This document shows, piece after piece, positions 49,626 through 61,191 of a stretch of 64,000 bases of DNA (its first letter is position 1; each line of letters begins with the position of its first letter). The stretch is taken from contig CAIJZY010000006.1 of the NCBI GenBank assembly GCA_903825285.1, positions 31,470-95,469 of the forward strand, in the 5' to 3' direction. The notes beneath the pieces were generated by a model, which saw only the letters and a program-made list of their open reading frames with translations, made no database searches and was not told the DNA's origin. The stretch is from an uncultured Opitutia bacterium (lineage in GTDB: Bacteria; Verrucomicrobiota; Verrucomicrobiia; Opitutales; Opitutaceae). The position numbers and the translations under genes were made by a program.

Positions 49626-52600
49626 GTGAATCCGTCCAAACCCTTCATCCTCCGGCCGGTCGCGACCTCGCTGTTCATGGTCGCCATCCTGCTGGCCGGC
49701 GCGTTCGCGTACCGGCTGCTGCCGATCTCGGCGCTGCCGCAGGTCGACTACCCGACCATCCAGGTCGTCACGCTTTATCCCGGCGCGAGTCCCGACGTGA
49801 TCACGTCGTCCATCACCGCGCCGCTGGAGCGCCAGTTCGGGCAGATGCCCGGCCTCAGCCGCATGGCGTCCACCAGCTCCGGCGGAGCGTCGATGATCAC
49901 GCTGACCTTCAGCCTCGACCTCACCCTCGACGTGGCCGAGCAGGAGGTGCAGGCCGCGATCAACGCCGCCTCGAACCTGCTGCCGACCGACCTGCCGACC
50001 CCGCCGATCTACAACAAGGTTAACCCCGCCGACGCGCCCATCCTCACGCTCGGCATCACGTCCACCACGATGCCGCTGCCGCGGGTCGAGGACCTGGTCG
50101 ACACCCGGCTCGCGCAGAAGCTCTCCCAGATCCCTGGCGTGGGTCTCGTCAGCATCAGCGGCGGCCAGCGGCCCGCGGTGCGCGTGCAGGCTGATCCCCG
50201 GGCGCTGTCCGCGCGCGGGCTGACGCTCGACGACGTGCGCACGGCGATCGGCGCCGCCAACGTCAACCAGGCCAAGGGCAGCTTCGACGGTCCGACGCGC
50301 GCCTCCACCATTGACGCCAACGACCAGCTCAAGTCCGTGGCCGACTACGAGAACCTGATCATCGCGTACCGCAGCGGCGCGCCGGTGCGGCTCAAGGACG
50401 TGGCCCAGATCGTGAACGGCGCGGAGAACGTCCAGCTGGCCGCCTGGGCCAACTCGGGCGCCGCGATCATCCTGAACATCCAGCGTCAGCCCGGCGCGAA
50501 CGTCATCGAGGTGGTGGACCGCATCAACGCCCTGCTGCCCCAGCTGCAGGCCGGCCTGCCCGCCGCCGTGACGGTGACCCCGCTGACCGACCGCACCGTG
50601 ACGATCCGCGCCTCGGTCGAGGACGTGCAGGTCGAGCTTTTCATCGCCGTCGCGCTGGTGGTGATGGTCGTGTTCCTTTTCCTGCGCAACGTCCCCGCCA
50701 CGATCATCCCCGGCGTGGCCGTGCCGCTCTCGCTGGTCGGCACCTTCGGCGTGATGTACCTGGCCGGGTTCAGCATCAACAACCTCACGCTGATGGCGCT
50801 GACCATCGCCACGGGCTTCGTCGTCGACGACGCGATCGTGATGATCGAGAACATCGCCCGCTACCTGGAGGAGGGGGCGACCCCGCTCGAGGCGGCGCTG
50901 AAGGGCGCCGAGCAGATCGGCTTCACCATCATCTCCCTCACGGTGTCGCTGATCGCGGTGCTGATCCCGCTGCTCTTCATGGGCGACGTCGTGGGCCGCC
51001 TGTTCCGCGAGTTCGCGATCACGCTGGCCGTCTCGATCCTGATCTCGGCCGTGGTCTCCCTGACCCTGACCCCGATGATGTGCGCGAAGCTGCTGCACCA
51101 CACGCCGGAGGCGGAGCAGGGGAGGTTCTACCGCGCCAGCGGGGCGTTCATCGACGGCGTGATCGCGCGCTACGCCACCATGCTGCGGTGGGTGCTGCAG
51201 CGCCAGGGCCTGACCCTCGCGGTGGCCATCGCCGTCCTGCTGCTCACCGGCGTGCTCTACGTCGCCAGTCCCAAGGGTTTTTTCCCGGTGCAGGACACCG
51301 GCGCCATCCAGGGCATCTCGGAGGCCCCGCAGTCGGTCTCGTTCCGGGCCATGGGGCTGCGCCAGCAGGCGCTGGCCCGCGTGCTCCTCGCGGACGAGGA
51401 TGTCGCGAGCCTGTCCTCCTTCATCGGCGTGGACGGGATCAACGCCACGCTCAACAGCGGGCGGTTCCTCATCAACCTGAAGCCGCAGCACGAGCGGAAG
51501 AGCAGCGCGAGCGAGGTCATCCGGCGCCTCCAGCCCCGGCTTGCGGTGGTGCCGGGCATCCGGCTCTACCTCCAGCCGGTGCAGGACCTCTCGATCGAGA
51601 GCACGGTGAGCCGCACGCAGTACCAGTTCAGCGTCGAGGCGGCGGACCCGGACGAGCTGGCGCTGTGGGTCAACCGACTCGTGGAGGGGCTCGGCCAGCT
51701 TCCCGCCCTGGCCGACGTCGCGAGCGACCTCCAGAACGACGGCCTGCAGGCGTACCTGGAAATCGACCGCGACACGGCCGCGCGCCTCGGCGTCACGGTG
51801 GCCGCGATCGACAACGCCCTCTACAACGCCTTCGGCCAGCGCCTCGTCTCGACGATCTTCACCCAGTCCAACCAGTACCGCGTCGTGCTCGAGGCGCCGC
51901 CGGAGCTGCAGCGCGGCCTGGCCGCGCTCGACAACATCTACGTGACCTCCAGTACCGGCGCGCAGGTGCGGCTGTCCGCCGTGGCGCAGGTCAGCGAGCG
52001 GCGGGCGCCGCTCGCGGTCAACCATGTGGCCCAGTTCCCGGCCGCGACCATCTCCTTCAACCTCGCGCCCGGCTACTCGCTCGGCGACGCGGTCAAGGCC
52101 ATCCAGGACCGCGCCCAGACGCTGGGCGTGCCGGCGAGCGTGCGGGTGGGCTTCGAGGGCGCCGCGCTGGCCTTCGGCGCCTCGCTGACCAACACGCTCT
52201 TCCTGATCCTCGCGGCGATCGTGACGATGTACATCGTCCTCGGCGTCCTCTACGAAAGCTACATCCATCCCATCACGATCCTGTCCACGCTGCCGTCCGC
52301 GGGCGTGGGGGCGCTGCTGGCGCTGCAGCTGGCCCGCACCGACCTCGGCATGATCGCCATCATCGGCATCATCCTGCTCATCGGCATCGTGAAGAAGAAC
52401 GCGATCATGATGATCGACTTCGCGCTGCAGGCCGAGCGCGACGAGGGGAAGTCCCCGGAGGAGGCGATCTACCAGGCCTGCCTGCTGCGCTTCCGCCCGA
52501 TCCTGATGACCACGCTGGCGGCGCTGCTGGGCGCGCTGCCGCTGATGCTCGGCACGGGCGTCGGCTCCGAGCTGCGCCACCCGCTCGGCATCACGATGGT

Positions 52601-52727
52601 GGGCGGACTTATCTTCAGCCAGGTGCTCACGCTCTTCACGACCCCCGTCATCTACCTGTACTTTGACCGCCTCTCCCGCCGGATGCACCACCGCCGGGCG
52701 GAGAAGGGGGCCGTCGCGGTGCCATGA
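49626..52727 (+). CDS. RND multidrug efflux transporter subunit (MdtB-like)
   Basis: 1033 residues with 12 membrane helices in the AcrB/MdtB layout. [20 protein letters not shown] opens helix 1. The central helix 4 motif [19 protein letters not shown] carries the two proton-relay Asp residues. Helix 10 [20 protein letters not shown] contains the matching Lys. Two large periplasmic porter domains lie between helices 1-2 and 7-8. It exports lipophilic compounds using the proton gradient. GTG 49626 is chosen because it yields the conserved N-terminus. The last codon overlaps the next gene (ATGA). Confidence 0.95.
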   Translation: MNPSKPFILRPVATSLFMVAILLAGAFAYRLLPISALPQVDYPTIQVVTLYPGASPDVITSSITAPLERQFGQMPGLSRMASTSSGGASMITLTFSLDLTLDVAEQEVQAAINAASNLLPTDLPTPPIYNKVNPADAPILTLGITSTTMPLPRVEDLVDTRLAQKLSQIPGVGLVSISGGQRPAVRVQADPRALSARGLTLDDVRTAIGAANVNQAKGSFDGPTRASTIDANDQLKSVADYENLIIAYRSGAPVRLKDVAQIVNGAENVQLAAWANSGAAIILNIQRQPGANVIEVVDRINALLPQLQAGLPAAVTVTPLTDRTVTIRASVEDVQVELFIAVALVVMVVFLFLRNVPATIIPGVAVPLSLVGTFGVMYLAGFSINNLTLMALTIATGFVVDDAIVMIENIARYLEEGATPLEAALKGAEQIGFTIISLTVSLIAVLIPLLFMGDVVGRLFREFAITLAVSILISAVVSLTLTPMMCAKLLHHTPEAEQGRFYRASGAFIDGVIARYATMLRWVLQRQGLTLAVAIAVLLLTGVLYVASPKGFFPVQDTGAIQGISEAPQSVSFRAMGLRQQALARVLLADEDVASLSSFIGVDGINATLNSGRFLINLKPQHERKSSASEVIRRLQPRLAVVPGIRLYLQPVQDLSIESTVSRTQYQFSVEAADPDELALWVNRLVEGLGQLPALADVASDLQNDGLQAYLEIDRDTAARLGVTVAAIDNALYNAFGQRLVSTIFTQSNQYRVVLEAPPELQRGLAALDNIYVTSSTGAQVRLSAVAQVSERRAPLAVNHVAQFPAATISFNLAPGYSLGDAVKAIQDRAQTLGVPASVRVGFEGAALAFGASLTNTLFLILAAIVTMYIVLGVLYESYIHPITILSTLPSAGVGALLALQLARTDLGMIAIIGIILLIGIVKKNAIMMIDFALQAERDEGKSPEEAIYQACLLRFRPILMTTLAALLGALPLMLGTGVGSELRHPLGITMVGGLIFSQVLTLFTTPVIYLYFDRLSRRMHHRRAEKGAVAVP

Positions 52728-55700
52728 GCCTTTCCGCGCCCTTCATCCGCCGGCCCGTGGCCACGACGCTGCTCACCGTGGGTGTCGCCATGGCCGGCCT
52801 GCTCGCGTATAGCCTGCTGCCGGTTTCGCCGCTGCCGCAGGTGGACTACCCGACGATCTCGGTGTCCGCCGGCCTGCCCGGGGCCAGCCCGGAGACCATG
52901 GCGGCCACCGTGGCCACGCCGCTGGAGCGGTCGCTCGGGCGCATCGCGGGCGTGACGGAGATGACCTCCTCCAGTTCGCTCGGCTCGACCAACATCAACC
53001 TGCAGTTCGACCTGAGCCGGGACATTGACGGCGCGGCGCGGGACGTGCAGGCCGCGATCAACGCCGCGCGGAGCCTGCTGCCGACCGGCCTGCCGAGCAA
53101 CCCGAACTACCGGAAGGCCAACCCGGCGGATGCCCCGATCATGATTCTGAGCCTCACGTCGAGCACGCTCTCGCAGGGGCAGATGTACGACTCGGCCTCC
53201 ACCATCCTCGCGCAGTCGCTGTCGCAGGTGCAGGGCGTCGGCCAGGTCGTGGTCGGCGGCAGCTCGCTCCCCGCGGTGCGGGTTGAGCTCAATCCCACGG
53301 CGCTCAACCGCTACGGGATCGGCACGGCGGCGGTGCGCGCGGCGATTGCGACGACCAATGGCAACCGGCCGAAGGGGGCGTTGGACGGCGACGAGCACCA
53401 CTGGCAGGTGTACGCGAACGACCAGGCCAAAAAGGCCCGGGAGTACCGACCGATCATCGTGGCCTACCGCAACGGCTCGGCCGTGCGCCTGGGCGACGTC
53501 GCCACCGTCGTCGACTCGGTGCAGGACCTGCGCAACGAGGGCCTCGCCGACGGGCAGCCGGCCGTCCTCCTGCTCATCCGCCGCCAGCCCGGGGCAAATG
53601 TCATCGAGACCGTGGACCACGTGAAGGCGCTGCTGCCCATGCTGCGGGCGTCGATCCCGGCGGCGATCAACCTGGGCATCGCCACGGACACCACGACCAC
53701 GATCCGGGCCTCGCTCCGCGGCGTCGAGACCACGCTGGTGCTCGCCATCGCGCTGGTGATCATGGTCGTGTTCCTTTTCCTGCGCCGCTGGCGCGCCGCC
53801 GTGATTCCCGCCATCGTGGTGCCGGTCTCGCTGATCGGCACCTTCGGCATCATGTACCTCTGCGGGTACAGCCTGGACAACCTCTCGCTGATGGCCCTCA
53901 CCATCGCCACGGGCTTCGTGGTGGACGACGCCGTGGTCGTGCTGGAGAACGTCTCGCGGCACATCGAGGACGGCATGACCCCGGCGGACGCGGCCCTGCA
54001 GGGCGCGCGCGAGGTGGGGTTCACCGTCGTCTCCATGAGCATCTCGCTCATCGCCGTGTTCGTGCCGATCCTCCTCATGGGCGGCATCATCGGCCGCCTC
54101 TTCCGCGAGTTCGCCGTCACACTGTCCGCGGCGATCCTGGTCTCGCTCGTGATCTCGCTGACTGCGACGCCCATGATGTGTGCGCGCGTCCTGCGGCCCG
54201 CGGGCGAGGACCGGCCCGGGCGCTGGTCGCTGGCCGTCGAGCGCCTGTTCGCGCGCCTGCTGCAGTTTTACGAGCGGACGCTCCAGTGGGCGCTGCGGCA
54301 CAGCCGCTTCATGCTCGCGACGCTCGTGGCCACCGTCGCGCTCAACGTCTACCTGTACATCATCGTGCCGAAGGGCTTCATGCCGCAGCAGGACACCGGG
54401 CGCGTCATGGGCAACCTGGTCGCGGACCAGAGCATCTCGTTTCAGGCGATGAAGCAGAAGCTGGCCAGCTATGTGGCGATCATCCGGGCCGATCCCGCCG
54501 TGGACCATGTCGTGGCCTTCACGGGCGGCGGCCAGCGCAACAGTGCCTTCTTCTTCGTGATGCTGAAGCCCATCGCCCAGCGCCGGATCTCCGCCGACCT
54601 CGTGATCGCGCGGATGCGACGGGCGCTGGCGCACGTGCCGGGTGCCACGCTGTTCCTGCAGGCGGCCCAGGACGTCCGCGTCGGCAGCCGCAGTGCCAAC
54701 GCCCAGTACCAGTACACCCTCAGCGGCGACGACCTCGCCGAACTGCGGGCGTGGGAGCCGAAGATCCGCCAGGCGCTCAGCGCCGTGCCCCAGATCGTGG
54801 ACGTGAGCACGGACCAGCAGGACCTCGGCCTGCAGACTTCGCTGAGCGTGGACCGCAACGCGGCCACTCGCCTTGGCGTGAGCATGGCGCAGCTCGACTC
54901 CACGCTCAACGACCTGTTCGGCCAGCGCCAGGTCTCCACCATCTACAACCCGCTGAACCAGTACCATGTCGTGATGGAGGTCGCGCCGAGCTACTGGCAG
55001 CACCCGACTGAGCTGGACCAAACCTACGTGGCCTCAAACACGGGCGCCATGGTGCCCCTGGCCGCCTTCGCGCATTGGGCATCCACCAACACCTCGCTGG
55101 CGGTTTCCCACCAGGGCCAGTTCGTCGCCACCACCGTTTCCTTCAACCTGCCGCCCGGCGGCTCGCTGTCCGACGCCGCGCGCGCCGTCGAGCTGGCCCT
55201 GGCCCGCATCGGCGTGCCGGCCTCGATCCACGGCAGCTTTCAGGGCACCGCGCAGGCCTTCAAGTCCTCGCTCGAGAACCAGCCGCTCCTGATCCTCGCC
55301 GCCCTCGTGGCCGTCTACCTCGTGCTCGGCATCCTCTATGAGAGCCTGATCCACCCGCTGACGATCATCTCCACGCTGCCCTCCGCCGGCGTCGGCGCGC
55401 TGCTCGCGCTCCTGGCGACCCGCACGGACTTCACCATCATCGCCCTCATCGGCGTGATCCTCCTCATCGGCATCGTGAAGAAGAACGCGATCCTCATGAT
55501 CGACTTCGCCATCACGCAGCGCCGCGAGCACGGGCTCGGGGCGCAGGACGCGATCTACCGGGCCTGCGTGCTGCGCTTCCGCCCGATCCTCATGACGACC
55601 CTGGCCGCGCTGTTCGGGGCGGTGCCGCTCGCGTTCGGGCACGGCGACGGGGCGGAGCTGCGGCAGCCGCTCGGCATCGCCATCGTGGGCGGGCTGATCG

Positions 55701-55840
55701 TGAGCCAGGTCCTGACCCTCTACACCACGCCGGTGGTCTATCTCTACATGGAGCGGCTGGAGGCCTGGCGCCGCCGCGGGTGGGCGCGCCTCCGCCCGCC
55801 GGCCCTCCCCACACCGTCCACCCAGCCCTCTCTCCCATGA
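52724..55840 (+). CDS. RND multidrug efflux transporter subunit (MdtC-like)
   Basis: 1038 residues, paralogous to the preceding gene and with the same 12-helix plan. [39 protein letters not shown] (helix 4 Asp pair) and [20 protein letters not shown] (helix 10 Lys) are intact. Two different RND proteins encoded in tandem with one adaptor, as here, are characteristic of the heteromultimeric MdtABC-type pumps. Overlaps at both ends (4 nt) indicate tight coupling. Substrates cannot be inferred. Confidence 0.95.
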   Translation: MSLSAPFIRRPVATTLLTVGVAMAGLLAYSLLPVSPLPQVDYPTISVSAGLPGASPETMAATVATPLERSLGRIAGVTEMTSSSSLGSTNINLQFDLSRDIDGAARDVQAAINAARSLLPTGLPSNPNYRKANPADAPIMILSLTSSTLSQGQMYDSASTILAQSLSQVQGVGQVVVGGSSLPAVRVELNPTALNRYGIGTAAVRAAIATTNGNRPKGALDGDEHHWQVYANDQAKKAREYRPIIVAYRNGSAVRLGDVATVVDSVQDLRNEGLADGQPAVLLLIRRQPGANVIETVDHVKALLPMLRASIPAAINLGIATDTTTTIRASLRGVETTLVLAIALVIMVVFLFLRRWRAAVIPAIVVPVSLIGTFGIMYLCGYSLDNLSLMALTIATGFVVDDAVVVLENVSRHIEDGMTPADAALQGAREVGFTVVSMSISLIAVFVPILLMGGIIGRLFREFAVTLSAAILVSLVISLTATPMMCARVLRPAGEDRPGRWSLAVERLFARLLQFYERTLQWALRHSRFMLATLVATVALNVYLYIIVPKGFMPQQDTGRVMGNLVADQSISFQAMKQKLASYVAIIRADPAVDHVVAFTGGGQRNSAFFFVMLKPIAQRRISADLVIARMRRALAHVPGATLFLQAAQDVRVGSRSANAQYQYTLSGDDLAELRAWEPKIRQALSAVPQIVDVSTDQQDLGLQTSLSVDRNAATRLGVSMAQLDSTLNDLFGQRQVSTIYNPLNQYHVVMEVAPSYWQHPTELDQTYVASNTGAMVPLAAFAHWASTNTSLAVSHQGQFVATTVSFNLPPGGSLSDAARAVELALARIGVPASIHGSFQGTAQAFKSSLENQPLLILAALVAVYLVLGILYESLIHPLTIISTLPSAGVGALLALLATRTDFTIIALIGVILLIGIVKKNAILMIDFAITQRREHGLGAQDAIYRACVLRFRPILMTTLAALFGAVPLAFGHGDGAELRQPLGIAIVGGLIVSQVLTLYTTPVVYLYMERLEAWRRRGWARLRPPALPTPSTQPSLP

Positions 55841-57252
55841 AAATTCCGCTGCTTTCCACCTCGCTGGCCAGCCTCGCCCTGCTCGGGCTGGCCGCCTGCG
55901 CCGTCGGGCCCGACTATCAACGCCCCGCGCTGGACGCCCCGGCCTTCAAGGAAGCCGCCGACTGGAAGCCCGCCGCCCCGGCGGCGGAGCTGCCGCGCGG
56001 CAAGTGGTGGGAGGCGTTCGGGGATCCCGTGCTCAACGGGCTGGAGGACCGCGTCGAGCTGACGAGCAACACGCTGCACGTGGCCGAGGCGCAGTACCGC
56101 CAGGCCCAGGCCGCCGCCACCATTGCCAGTTCCGCGCTTTATCCCTCGCTCAGCGCCGACGCGTCCGCCAACCGGAGCCGCGCCGCGAACCACGGCGGCG
56201 CACCCACGAGCGTCACCAACACGGCGGCCGCCGGCCTGACGGCCGCGTGGGAGTTTGACCTCTGGGGCAGCGTGCGGCGCAGCGCGGAGGCCGGCCGGGC
56301 TGGCGCCGCCGCCAGCGCCGCCGACCTGGAGTCGGTTCGCCTCAGCCTGCATGCCGCCGTGGCCCAGACCTATTTCTCGCTCCGCGTGGCCGACACGCAG
56401 CAGCGCCTCTATGACCGGACGGTGGAGGCCTACGCGCGCACCCTGAAGATGACGCGGAACCGCTATGCCCAGGGCGTGGACACGCGGGCGGATGTCGCGG
56501 CGGCCGAGACCCAGCTCAAGACCGCGCAGGCCCAGGCGATCGACCTGCGCCTCCAGCGCGCGCAGCTGGAGCACGCGCTCGCCCTGCTGCTCGGGCAGGT
56601 CCCGGCGAGCTTTGCGCTGGCCCCGGCCGACCTCACCGCGACGGTGCCGCCCGTGCCGGAGCTGATCCCCTCCGAGCAGCTGGAGCGCCGGCCCGACATC
56701 GCGGCCGCGGAGCGCCGGCTCGCCGCCGCCTGCGCCGGCATCGGCGTCGCCAAGGGCGGCTACTTCCCGGTGCTGTCGCTCTCGGGCTCCCTCGGCTACG
56801 AGGGTTCCCGGTTCCCGCACCTGTTCACCGCGCCCAACGAGCTCTGGGCGGCGGGCGGATCCGCGCTGCTGCCCCTGTTCAACGCGGGCCGGACCAGTGC
56901 CCAGGTGGCGGGCGCGCGCGCCGCGTACGAGGAGAGCCTCGGCAACTACCGCCAGACCGTCCTGGCCGCCTTCCAGGAGGTGGAGGACAACCTCGCGGCC
57001 GCCGCGCTGCTCACGCAGGAGGCGGCGACGCAGGACGAGGCGGTCACGGCCGCGCGCCAGTCCGCCACGATCACACTCAACCAGTACAAGGCCGGCACGA
57101 TCGCGTACCTCGAGGTCGTGACCGCCCAGGCGACGCAACTGCAGGCCGAGCGCACCGCCGTGCAGCTCCAGGGCCGCCGGCTCAACGCCAGCATTGCTTT
57201 GCTCAAGGCCGCCGGCGGCGACTGGCGCGGGCCCGACGCGGCCCGGCGCTGA
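55837..57252 (+). CDS. NodT-family outer-membrane efflux lipoprotein
   Basis: 471 residues, a TolC-like channel. The signal peptide ends in lipobox LGLAAC, then [10 protein letters not shown], the standard NodT/OprM start. Two repeated OEP domains follow ([11 protein letters not shown]..., [40 protein letters not shown]). It completes the tripartite pump with the adaptor and the two RND subunits just upstream. It is convergent with guaB, with 6 nt between. Confidence 0.94.
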   Translation: MKIPLLSTSLASLALLGLAACAVGPDYQRPALDAPAFKEAADWKPAAPAAELPRGKWWEAFGDPVLNGLEDRVELTSNTLHVAEAQYRQAQAAATIASSALYPSLSADASANRSRAANHGGAPTSVTNTAAAGLTAAWEFDLWGSVRRSAEAGRAGAAASAADLESVRLSLHAAVAQTYFSLRVADTQQRLYDRTVEAYARTLKMTRNRYAQGVDTRADVAAAETQLKTAQAQAIDLRLQRAQLEHALALLLGQVPASFALAPADLTATVPPVPELIPSEQLERRPDIAAAERRLAAACAGIGVAKGGYFPVLSLSGSLGYEGSRFPHLFTAPNELWAAGGSALLPLFNAGRTSAQVAGARAAYEESLGNYRQTVLAAFQEVEDNLAAAALLTQEAATQDEAVTAARQSATITLNQYKAGTIAYLEVVTAQATQLQAERTAVQLQGRRLNASIALLKAAGGDWRGPDAARR

Positions 57253-57258
57253 CCGTCG

Positions 57259-58866
57259 TCAACCCTTGCGGGTGGTCACCTCGACCACGTCGTGCGGCGC
57301 GGCTTCCTTCTGGCCGGCGGCGCTGACGTGGATGTAGCGGGCCTTGGCCCGCAGCTCGGGGAGGGTGGCGGCGCCGAGGTAGCCCATGCCGGACTGCACG
57401 CCGCCGATCAGGCTGCCGAGGACCTCGTCAACGGAGCCGGAGACCTCCTTGAGGGCCTCGATGCCCTCGGCGGCGACCTTGCGGGTGTTGTCCTGCTTGT
57501 CGTGCCCGTACCGCGCGGCGCTGCCGGCCTTCATGGCCGAGAGGCTGCCCATGCCGCGGTACTGTTTGTAAACCTTGCCGCCGATCTCCATGATCTCGCC
57601 CGGGGCCTCGCGGCAGCCGGCGAGCAGTCCGCCGCAGATGACGGCGTCGGAGAGGGTGAGGGCCTTGACGATGTCGCCGGACTTGGTGATGCCGCCGTCG
57701 GCGATGAGCCGCACGCCGTGCCGGCGGGCCGCGGTGCTGGCGACATAGAGGGCGGTGAGCTGCGGGATGCCGACGCCCGCGACGATGCGCGTGGTGCAGA
57801 TGGAGCCGGGGCCCTGGCCGATCTTGATGGCATTGGCGCCGCAGCCGGCGAGGAAGGCCACGCCGGCCGCGCTGGTGACGTTGCCGGCGATGAGGGTGAG
57901 GTCGGGGAAGGCCTGGCGCACCAGCTTGACCACGTCGCCCACGCCGGCGGTGTGGCCGTGGGCGGTCGAGACGGCGACGGCGTCGACGTGCTCGTCCACG
58001 AGATGGCCGACATGGGCGAGGATCGTGTCACGGTCGAGCGAGCCGTCGGGCTTGCGCACGGTGGAGAGCGCGGCGCCGACCACGAGGCGGAACTGCGCGT
58101 CGCGGGCCGGCTTGCGGCGGGACTTGGCCTCACTGGTGATCTTCTCGACGTCGGAGATGGTGACGAGCCCGCGGAGATGGCCGGCGGGATCCACGACGAG
58201 CATCTTGTTGAGCCCGACGTTGGCGGAGAAGAACTGGTCGGCGGCGCGGATCGGGTCCTTGGCGACGGCGCTCTCCTTCTCGGTGATGAGCTGGGTGCGC
58301 GGCGTCATCACGGCGGCGACGGCCTTGGACTTGTAGCGCTCCTTGACCACGTTGCCCGAGAGCAGGCCGACGAGCTTGCCGGCGGCGTCGACCACGGGGA
58401 AGGTGGAGAACGCGAAGCGCTTGGTCTCGATCATGGCGAGGACGTCGCCGATCAGCTGGTCCGGCGTGACGGTGATCGGGTCCTGGATCAACCCGTGGAT
58501 GTGGCGCTTCACGCGGGCCACTTCCTTCACCTGGTCCTTGGCCGGCATGTTGTAGTGGATCAGGCCGAGGCCGCCGTTCAGCGCCATGGCGATGGCCATG
58601 CGCGACTCGGTCACGGTGTCCATGTCGGACGAGATCACGGGGATCTGGAGCCGCAGCGAGTCGGACAGGGCGGTGGCCGTGTCGGCGTCCCTCGGCAGGA
58701 TCTCCGAGTAGAGCGTGGCGAGCGACACGTCGTCGAACGTGAGGCCGGTCGGGAGGCTGGCGCGGAAAAAGGCGTCGGCCGGCAGGTAGAACTCGGCATC
58801 CGACTTCGCCGCGGCGGCGGACAGGTCGGCTTTGCTCGAGGCGGAGGGCGTGGCAACCTTGGTCAT
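57259..58866 (-). CDS. guaB: Inosine-5'-monophosphate dehydrogenase
   Basis: 535 residues. It oxidises IMP to XMP with NAD, the committed step of GMP synthesis. [20 protein letters not shown] is the N-terminal phosphate site. Two CBS domains occupy residues ~125-245. The catalytic Cys lies in [19 protein letters not shown]. The flap and Arg-Tyr-like block are [18 protein letters not shown]. About 35 extra residues precede the usual start. It is convergent with the efflux operon and divergent from menC (94 nt). Confidence 0.95.
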   Translation of the reverse strand: MTKVATPSASSKADLSAAAAKSDAEFYLPADAFFRASLPTGLTFDDVSLATLYSEILPRDADTATALSDSLRLQIPVISSDMDTVTESRMAIAMALNGGLGLIHYNMPAKDQVKEVARVKRHIHGLIQDPITVTPDQLIGDVLAMIETKRFAFSTFPVVDAAGKLVGLLSGNVVKERYKSKAVAAVMTPRTQLITEKESAVAKDPIRAADQFFSANVGLNKMLVVDPAGHLRGLVTISDVEKITSEAKSRRKPARDAQFRLVVGAALSTVRKPDGSLDRDTILAHVGHLVDEHVDAVAVSTAHGHTAGVGDVVKLVRQAFPDLTLIAGNVTSAAGVAFLAGCGANAIKIGQGPGSICTTRIVAGVGIPQLTALYVASTAARRHGVRLIADGGITKSGDIVKALTLSDAVICGGLLAGCREAPGEIMEIGGKVYKQYRGMGSLSAMKAGSAARYGHDKQDNTRKVAAEGIEALKEVSGSVDEVLGSLIGGVQSGMGYLGAATLPELRAKARYIHVSAAGQKEAAPHDVVEVTTRKG

Positions 58867-58959
58867 ACGGTTGCCATGAACGAAGTAGGCGCCCCCGCGG
58901 GAAGCGCAAACAGAAAGTCAGGTTTGCGCGCGGCGCGCCGGCTGTGCGACGCTGCGGGC

Positions 58960-59967
58960 GTGATCCACCGGCTCGAGTTCCGCCGCTACCGCCTGGCCTT
59001 CCGGCTGCCGCTGCGCACCGCGCACGGCCCCTGGGGCGAGCGCGAGGGCGTGCTGGTGCGCCTGACCTCCGCGGCCGGGGTGGCCGGCTACGGGGAGGCG
59101 GCGCCGATCCCGTGGTTCGGGACGGAGACCGTGGACGAGGTGGAGGCCGCCTGCCGCGACCTGGGCGAGCACGTCCCCGACGACCGGCTGGACGCCGTGC
59201 CGGCCGAACTCGGCTGCCTGCGGAACGCGCTGGCCGCCGCGCGGGCGCCCGTGGCCCCGCCGCCGGCCGATCCCTCCCCGCTGGGCGTCGCCGCGCTTCT
59301 CCCGGCGGGCCGGGCGGCGCCAGGCGTGGCGGCGACGAAGGGGGAGGCGGGTTTCCGCGTGTTCAAGTGGAAGGTGGGCGTGGCGACCGTGGCGGACGAG
59401 CTGGGCCTGCTCGACGACGTCTGCGCGGCGCTGCCGCCGGGCGCGAAGCTGCGGCTCGACGCGAATGGGGCGTGGGACCGCCGCCAGGCCGAGCGCTGGC
59501 TTGAGCGCTGCGCGGAACGCCCGATCGAATTTCTGGAGCAGCCCATCGCCCCGGACGCACCCGGGGCGTCCGACCTGCTGCTCGGGCTGGCCGCGGATTA
59601 TCCCACGCCGCTGGCGCTGGATGAATCGCTGGTCGGGGAGAAGGACCTGGAGCGCTGGCTCGGCGCCGGCTGGCCCGGCGTGTACGTGGTGAAGCCGGCC
59701 CTGTGGGGCGACGTCGCGGCGGGCCTGCAGCGGCTGGCGCAGGCGCGGGCCGCGGTGGTGTTCTCGTCGGCCCTGGAAACCGCGGTGGGCGCCCAGGCGG
59801 CGCTGCGGGCGGCCTGGGCGTGGACCGGCCCGCGCCGCGCGCTGGGCTTCGGCGTGTGGCCGATGTTCGTGGACAGCCGCTGCGACGGACCGCACGCCGG
59901 GCCGTTCCTGCGCCGCGAGGACATCGAGCGCATCAATCCGGAGGACGTATGGAACGCGCTGAGCTGA
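58960..59967 (+). CDS. menC: o-Succinylbenzoate synthase
   Basis: 335 residues of the enolase superfamily, the dehydration step of menaquinone synthesis. The catalytic lysine pair is in FKWKVGVAT and VYVVKPALWGD. The metal ligands are RLDANGAWD, EFLEQPI and LALDESLVG. GTG 58960 starts MIHRLEFRRYRLAF, the usual beta strand; the much longer open frame is antisense to guaB. It overlaps menE by 19 nt. N-acylamino-acid racemase activity is possible in this family, but the menE neighbour favours MenC. Confidence 0.9.
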   Translation: MIHRLEFRRYRLAFRLPLRTAHGPWGEREGVLVRLTSAAGVAGYGEAAPIPWFGTETVDEVEAACRDLGEHVPDDRLDAVPAELGCLRNALAAARAPVAPPPADPSPLGVAALLPAGRAAPGVAATKGEAGFRVFKWKVGVATVADELGLLDDVCAALPPGAKLRLDANGAWDRRQAERWLERCAERPIEFLEQPIAPDAPGASDLLLGLAADYPTPLALDESLVGEKDLERWLGAGWPGVYVVKPALWGDVAAGLQRLAQARAAVVFSSALETAVGAQAALRAAWAWTGPRRALGFGVWPMFVDSRCDGPHAGPFLRREDIERINPEDVWNALS

Positions 59968-61094
59968 TCGCGCTGCTCCGCGGCACCGGCTGTGCGGAGG
60001 AGCATGGCGGCTTCACCTTTCTCACCGACCCGGCCTGGGGTGCGCGCGACCGCGAAACGGTCGCCGCGCTGCAAAAATCCGAAATCGTAACTCGTGAATC
60101 GAAGATCGACTCCGGCTGGCTCTGCGTCCCGACCGGCGGCACGAGCGGCGGCGTGCGGTTTGCGCGCCACGACGAGCGCACGCTCACGGCCGCGGCCGCG
60201 GGCTTTGGCGCCCACTTCGGGCTCGACCGCGTGAATGCGGTCGGCGTGCTGCCGCCGCATCACGTGAGCGGGCTCATGGCGCGCGTGCGCTGCGCGGCAA
60301 CGGGCGGGCATTACGTGGGCTGGACCTGGAAGGAGCTGGAGGCGGGACACCGGCCGGAGTTGGGCGCCGGCGACTGGGTGCTCTCGCTCGTGCCGACGCA
60401 GCTGCAGCGGCTGCTGGCCTCGCCGGACGCGGTGACGTGGCTGCGGCGGTTCCGGATCATCCTCCTCGGCGGCGGCCCGACCTGGCCCGAGCTGGCGGAC
60501 CAGGCGGCGGCGGCCCGGCTGCCCGTGTCGCTCAGCTACGGCATGACCGAGACCTCGGCCATGGTGGCGGCCCTGCGGCCGGAGGAATTTCTGGCGGGCG
60601 AGCGCAGCAGCGGCCCGGCGCTGCCCCATGCGCGGCTGGCGATTGAGGGTGAGGGACGCGTGACCATCGGCGGCGCGTCCGTGTTTCGCGGGTATTTCCC
60701 GGACGAGCGCTATGAGGAACCCTTCGTCACCGAGGATCTCGGCCGCCTCGATGAGCGCGGGCATCTCCACCTGCTCGGCCGGAGGGATGCGGTGATCATC
60801 ACCGGCGGGAAAAAAGTGCAGCCCCTTGAGGTCGAATCGGCGCTGCGGGCCAGTGGTGAATTTTCCGACGTCGCGGTGATGGGCGTGCCTGATCCCGAGT
60901 GGGGTCAGGTCGTGGTGGCCTGCCATCCGCGCCGTGAACCAGCGCCCGACGCGGCCCGCGTGGCGGCGGCACTGGCGGGCCTGGCGGCCTACAAGCGTCC
61001 GAAGCGGCTGCTTGCCGTTGACCCGTGGCCCCGCAACGCCCAGGGAAAATTGAACCGGGCGGCCCTGCTCGCGGCCGTGGGCTCGACGGAGTGA
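59949..61094 (+). CDS. menE: o-Succinylbenzoate-CoA ligase (short form)
   Basis: 381 residues, an AMP-forming acyl-CoA ligase shorter than the usual 450-500. VPTGGTSGGVRFARHD is the ATP P-loop. SLSYGMTETSAMVA is the adenine-binding motif. TEDLGRLDERGHLHLLGRRDAVIITGGKKV is the hinge block, and the catalytic Lys is in NAQGKLNRAAL. It activates o-succinylbenzoate with CoA before naphthoate ring closure. Residues ~43-53 (QKSEIVTRESKID) are encoded by a run that matches an intergenic repeat. It overlaps menC and is likely translationally coupled. Confidence 0.9.
   Translation: MERAELIALLRGTGCAEEHGGFTFLTDPAWGARDRETVAALQKSEIVTRESKIDSGWLCVPTGGTSGGVRFARHDERTLTAAAAGFGAHFGLDRVNAVGVLPPHHVSGLMARVRCAATGGHYVGWTWKELEAGHRPELGAGDWVLSLVPTQLQRLLASPDAVTWLRRFRIILLGGGPTWPELADQAAAARLPVSLSYGMTETSAMVAALRPEEFLAGERSSGPALPHARLAIEGEGRVTIGGASVFRGYFPDERYEEPFVTEDLGRLDERGHLHLLGRRDAVIITGGKKVQPLEVESALRASGEFSDVAVMGVPDPEWGQVVVACHPRREPAPDAARVAAALAGLAAYKRPKRLLAVDPWPRNAQGKLNRAALLAAVGSTE
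60082..60101. repeat. Repeat word run inside menE (TTTACGA family)
   Basis: AAATCGTAACTCGTGAATCG matches positions 36131-36150 of the palindrome arm AAATCGTAACTCGTAAATCG at 19 of 20 positions. Here it is in frame, encoding part of EIVTRESKI between VAALQ and the P-loop of MenE. The A/T-rich codons contrast with the surrounding gene. Confidence 0.7.
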
Positions 61095-61149
61095 GGGTGG
61101 AGCGTGCGCGGCCACACGGTGGCAGCATTCCGTGACGCCCCGTTTCTTG

Positions 61150-61177
61150 TCATTCGGCGCATTCTGTGCATTCTGGG
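61150..61177. repeat. Single repeat arm, GCATTCTGT words
   Basis: TCATTCGGCGCATTCTGTGC followed by ATTCTGGG: three copies of a ~9-nt CATTCNGNG word between menE and the lipoprotein gene. No convincing inverted partner was found nearby, only a GCATTCCG at 61120. Confidence 0.45.
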
Positions 61178-61191
61178 TGAGAGGCTGCCGC

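Noticed and set aside
49161..52691. 1176-codon open frame opposite the RND genes
   Set aside because: Antisense shadow of the RND transporter gene. His/Arg/Asp-rich low-complexity translation, while the sense frame is an intact 12-helix pump.
57292..59967. Apparent 891-residue protein ending in MenC
   Set aside because: The first ~556 codons are antisense to guaB. The conserved MenC N-terminus begins at GTG 58960.
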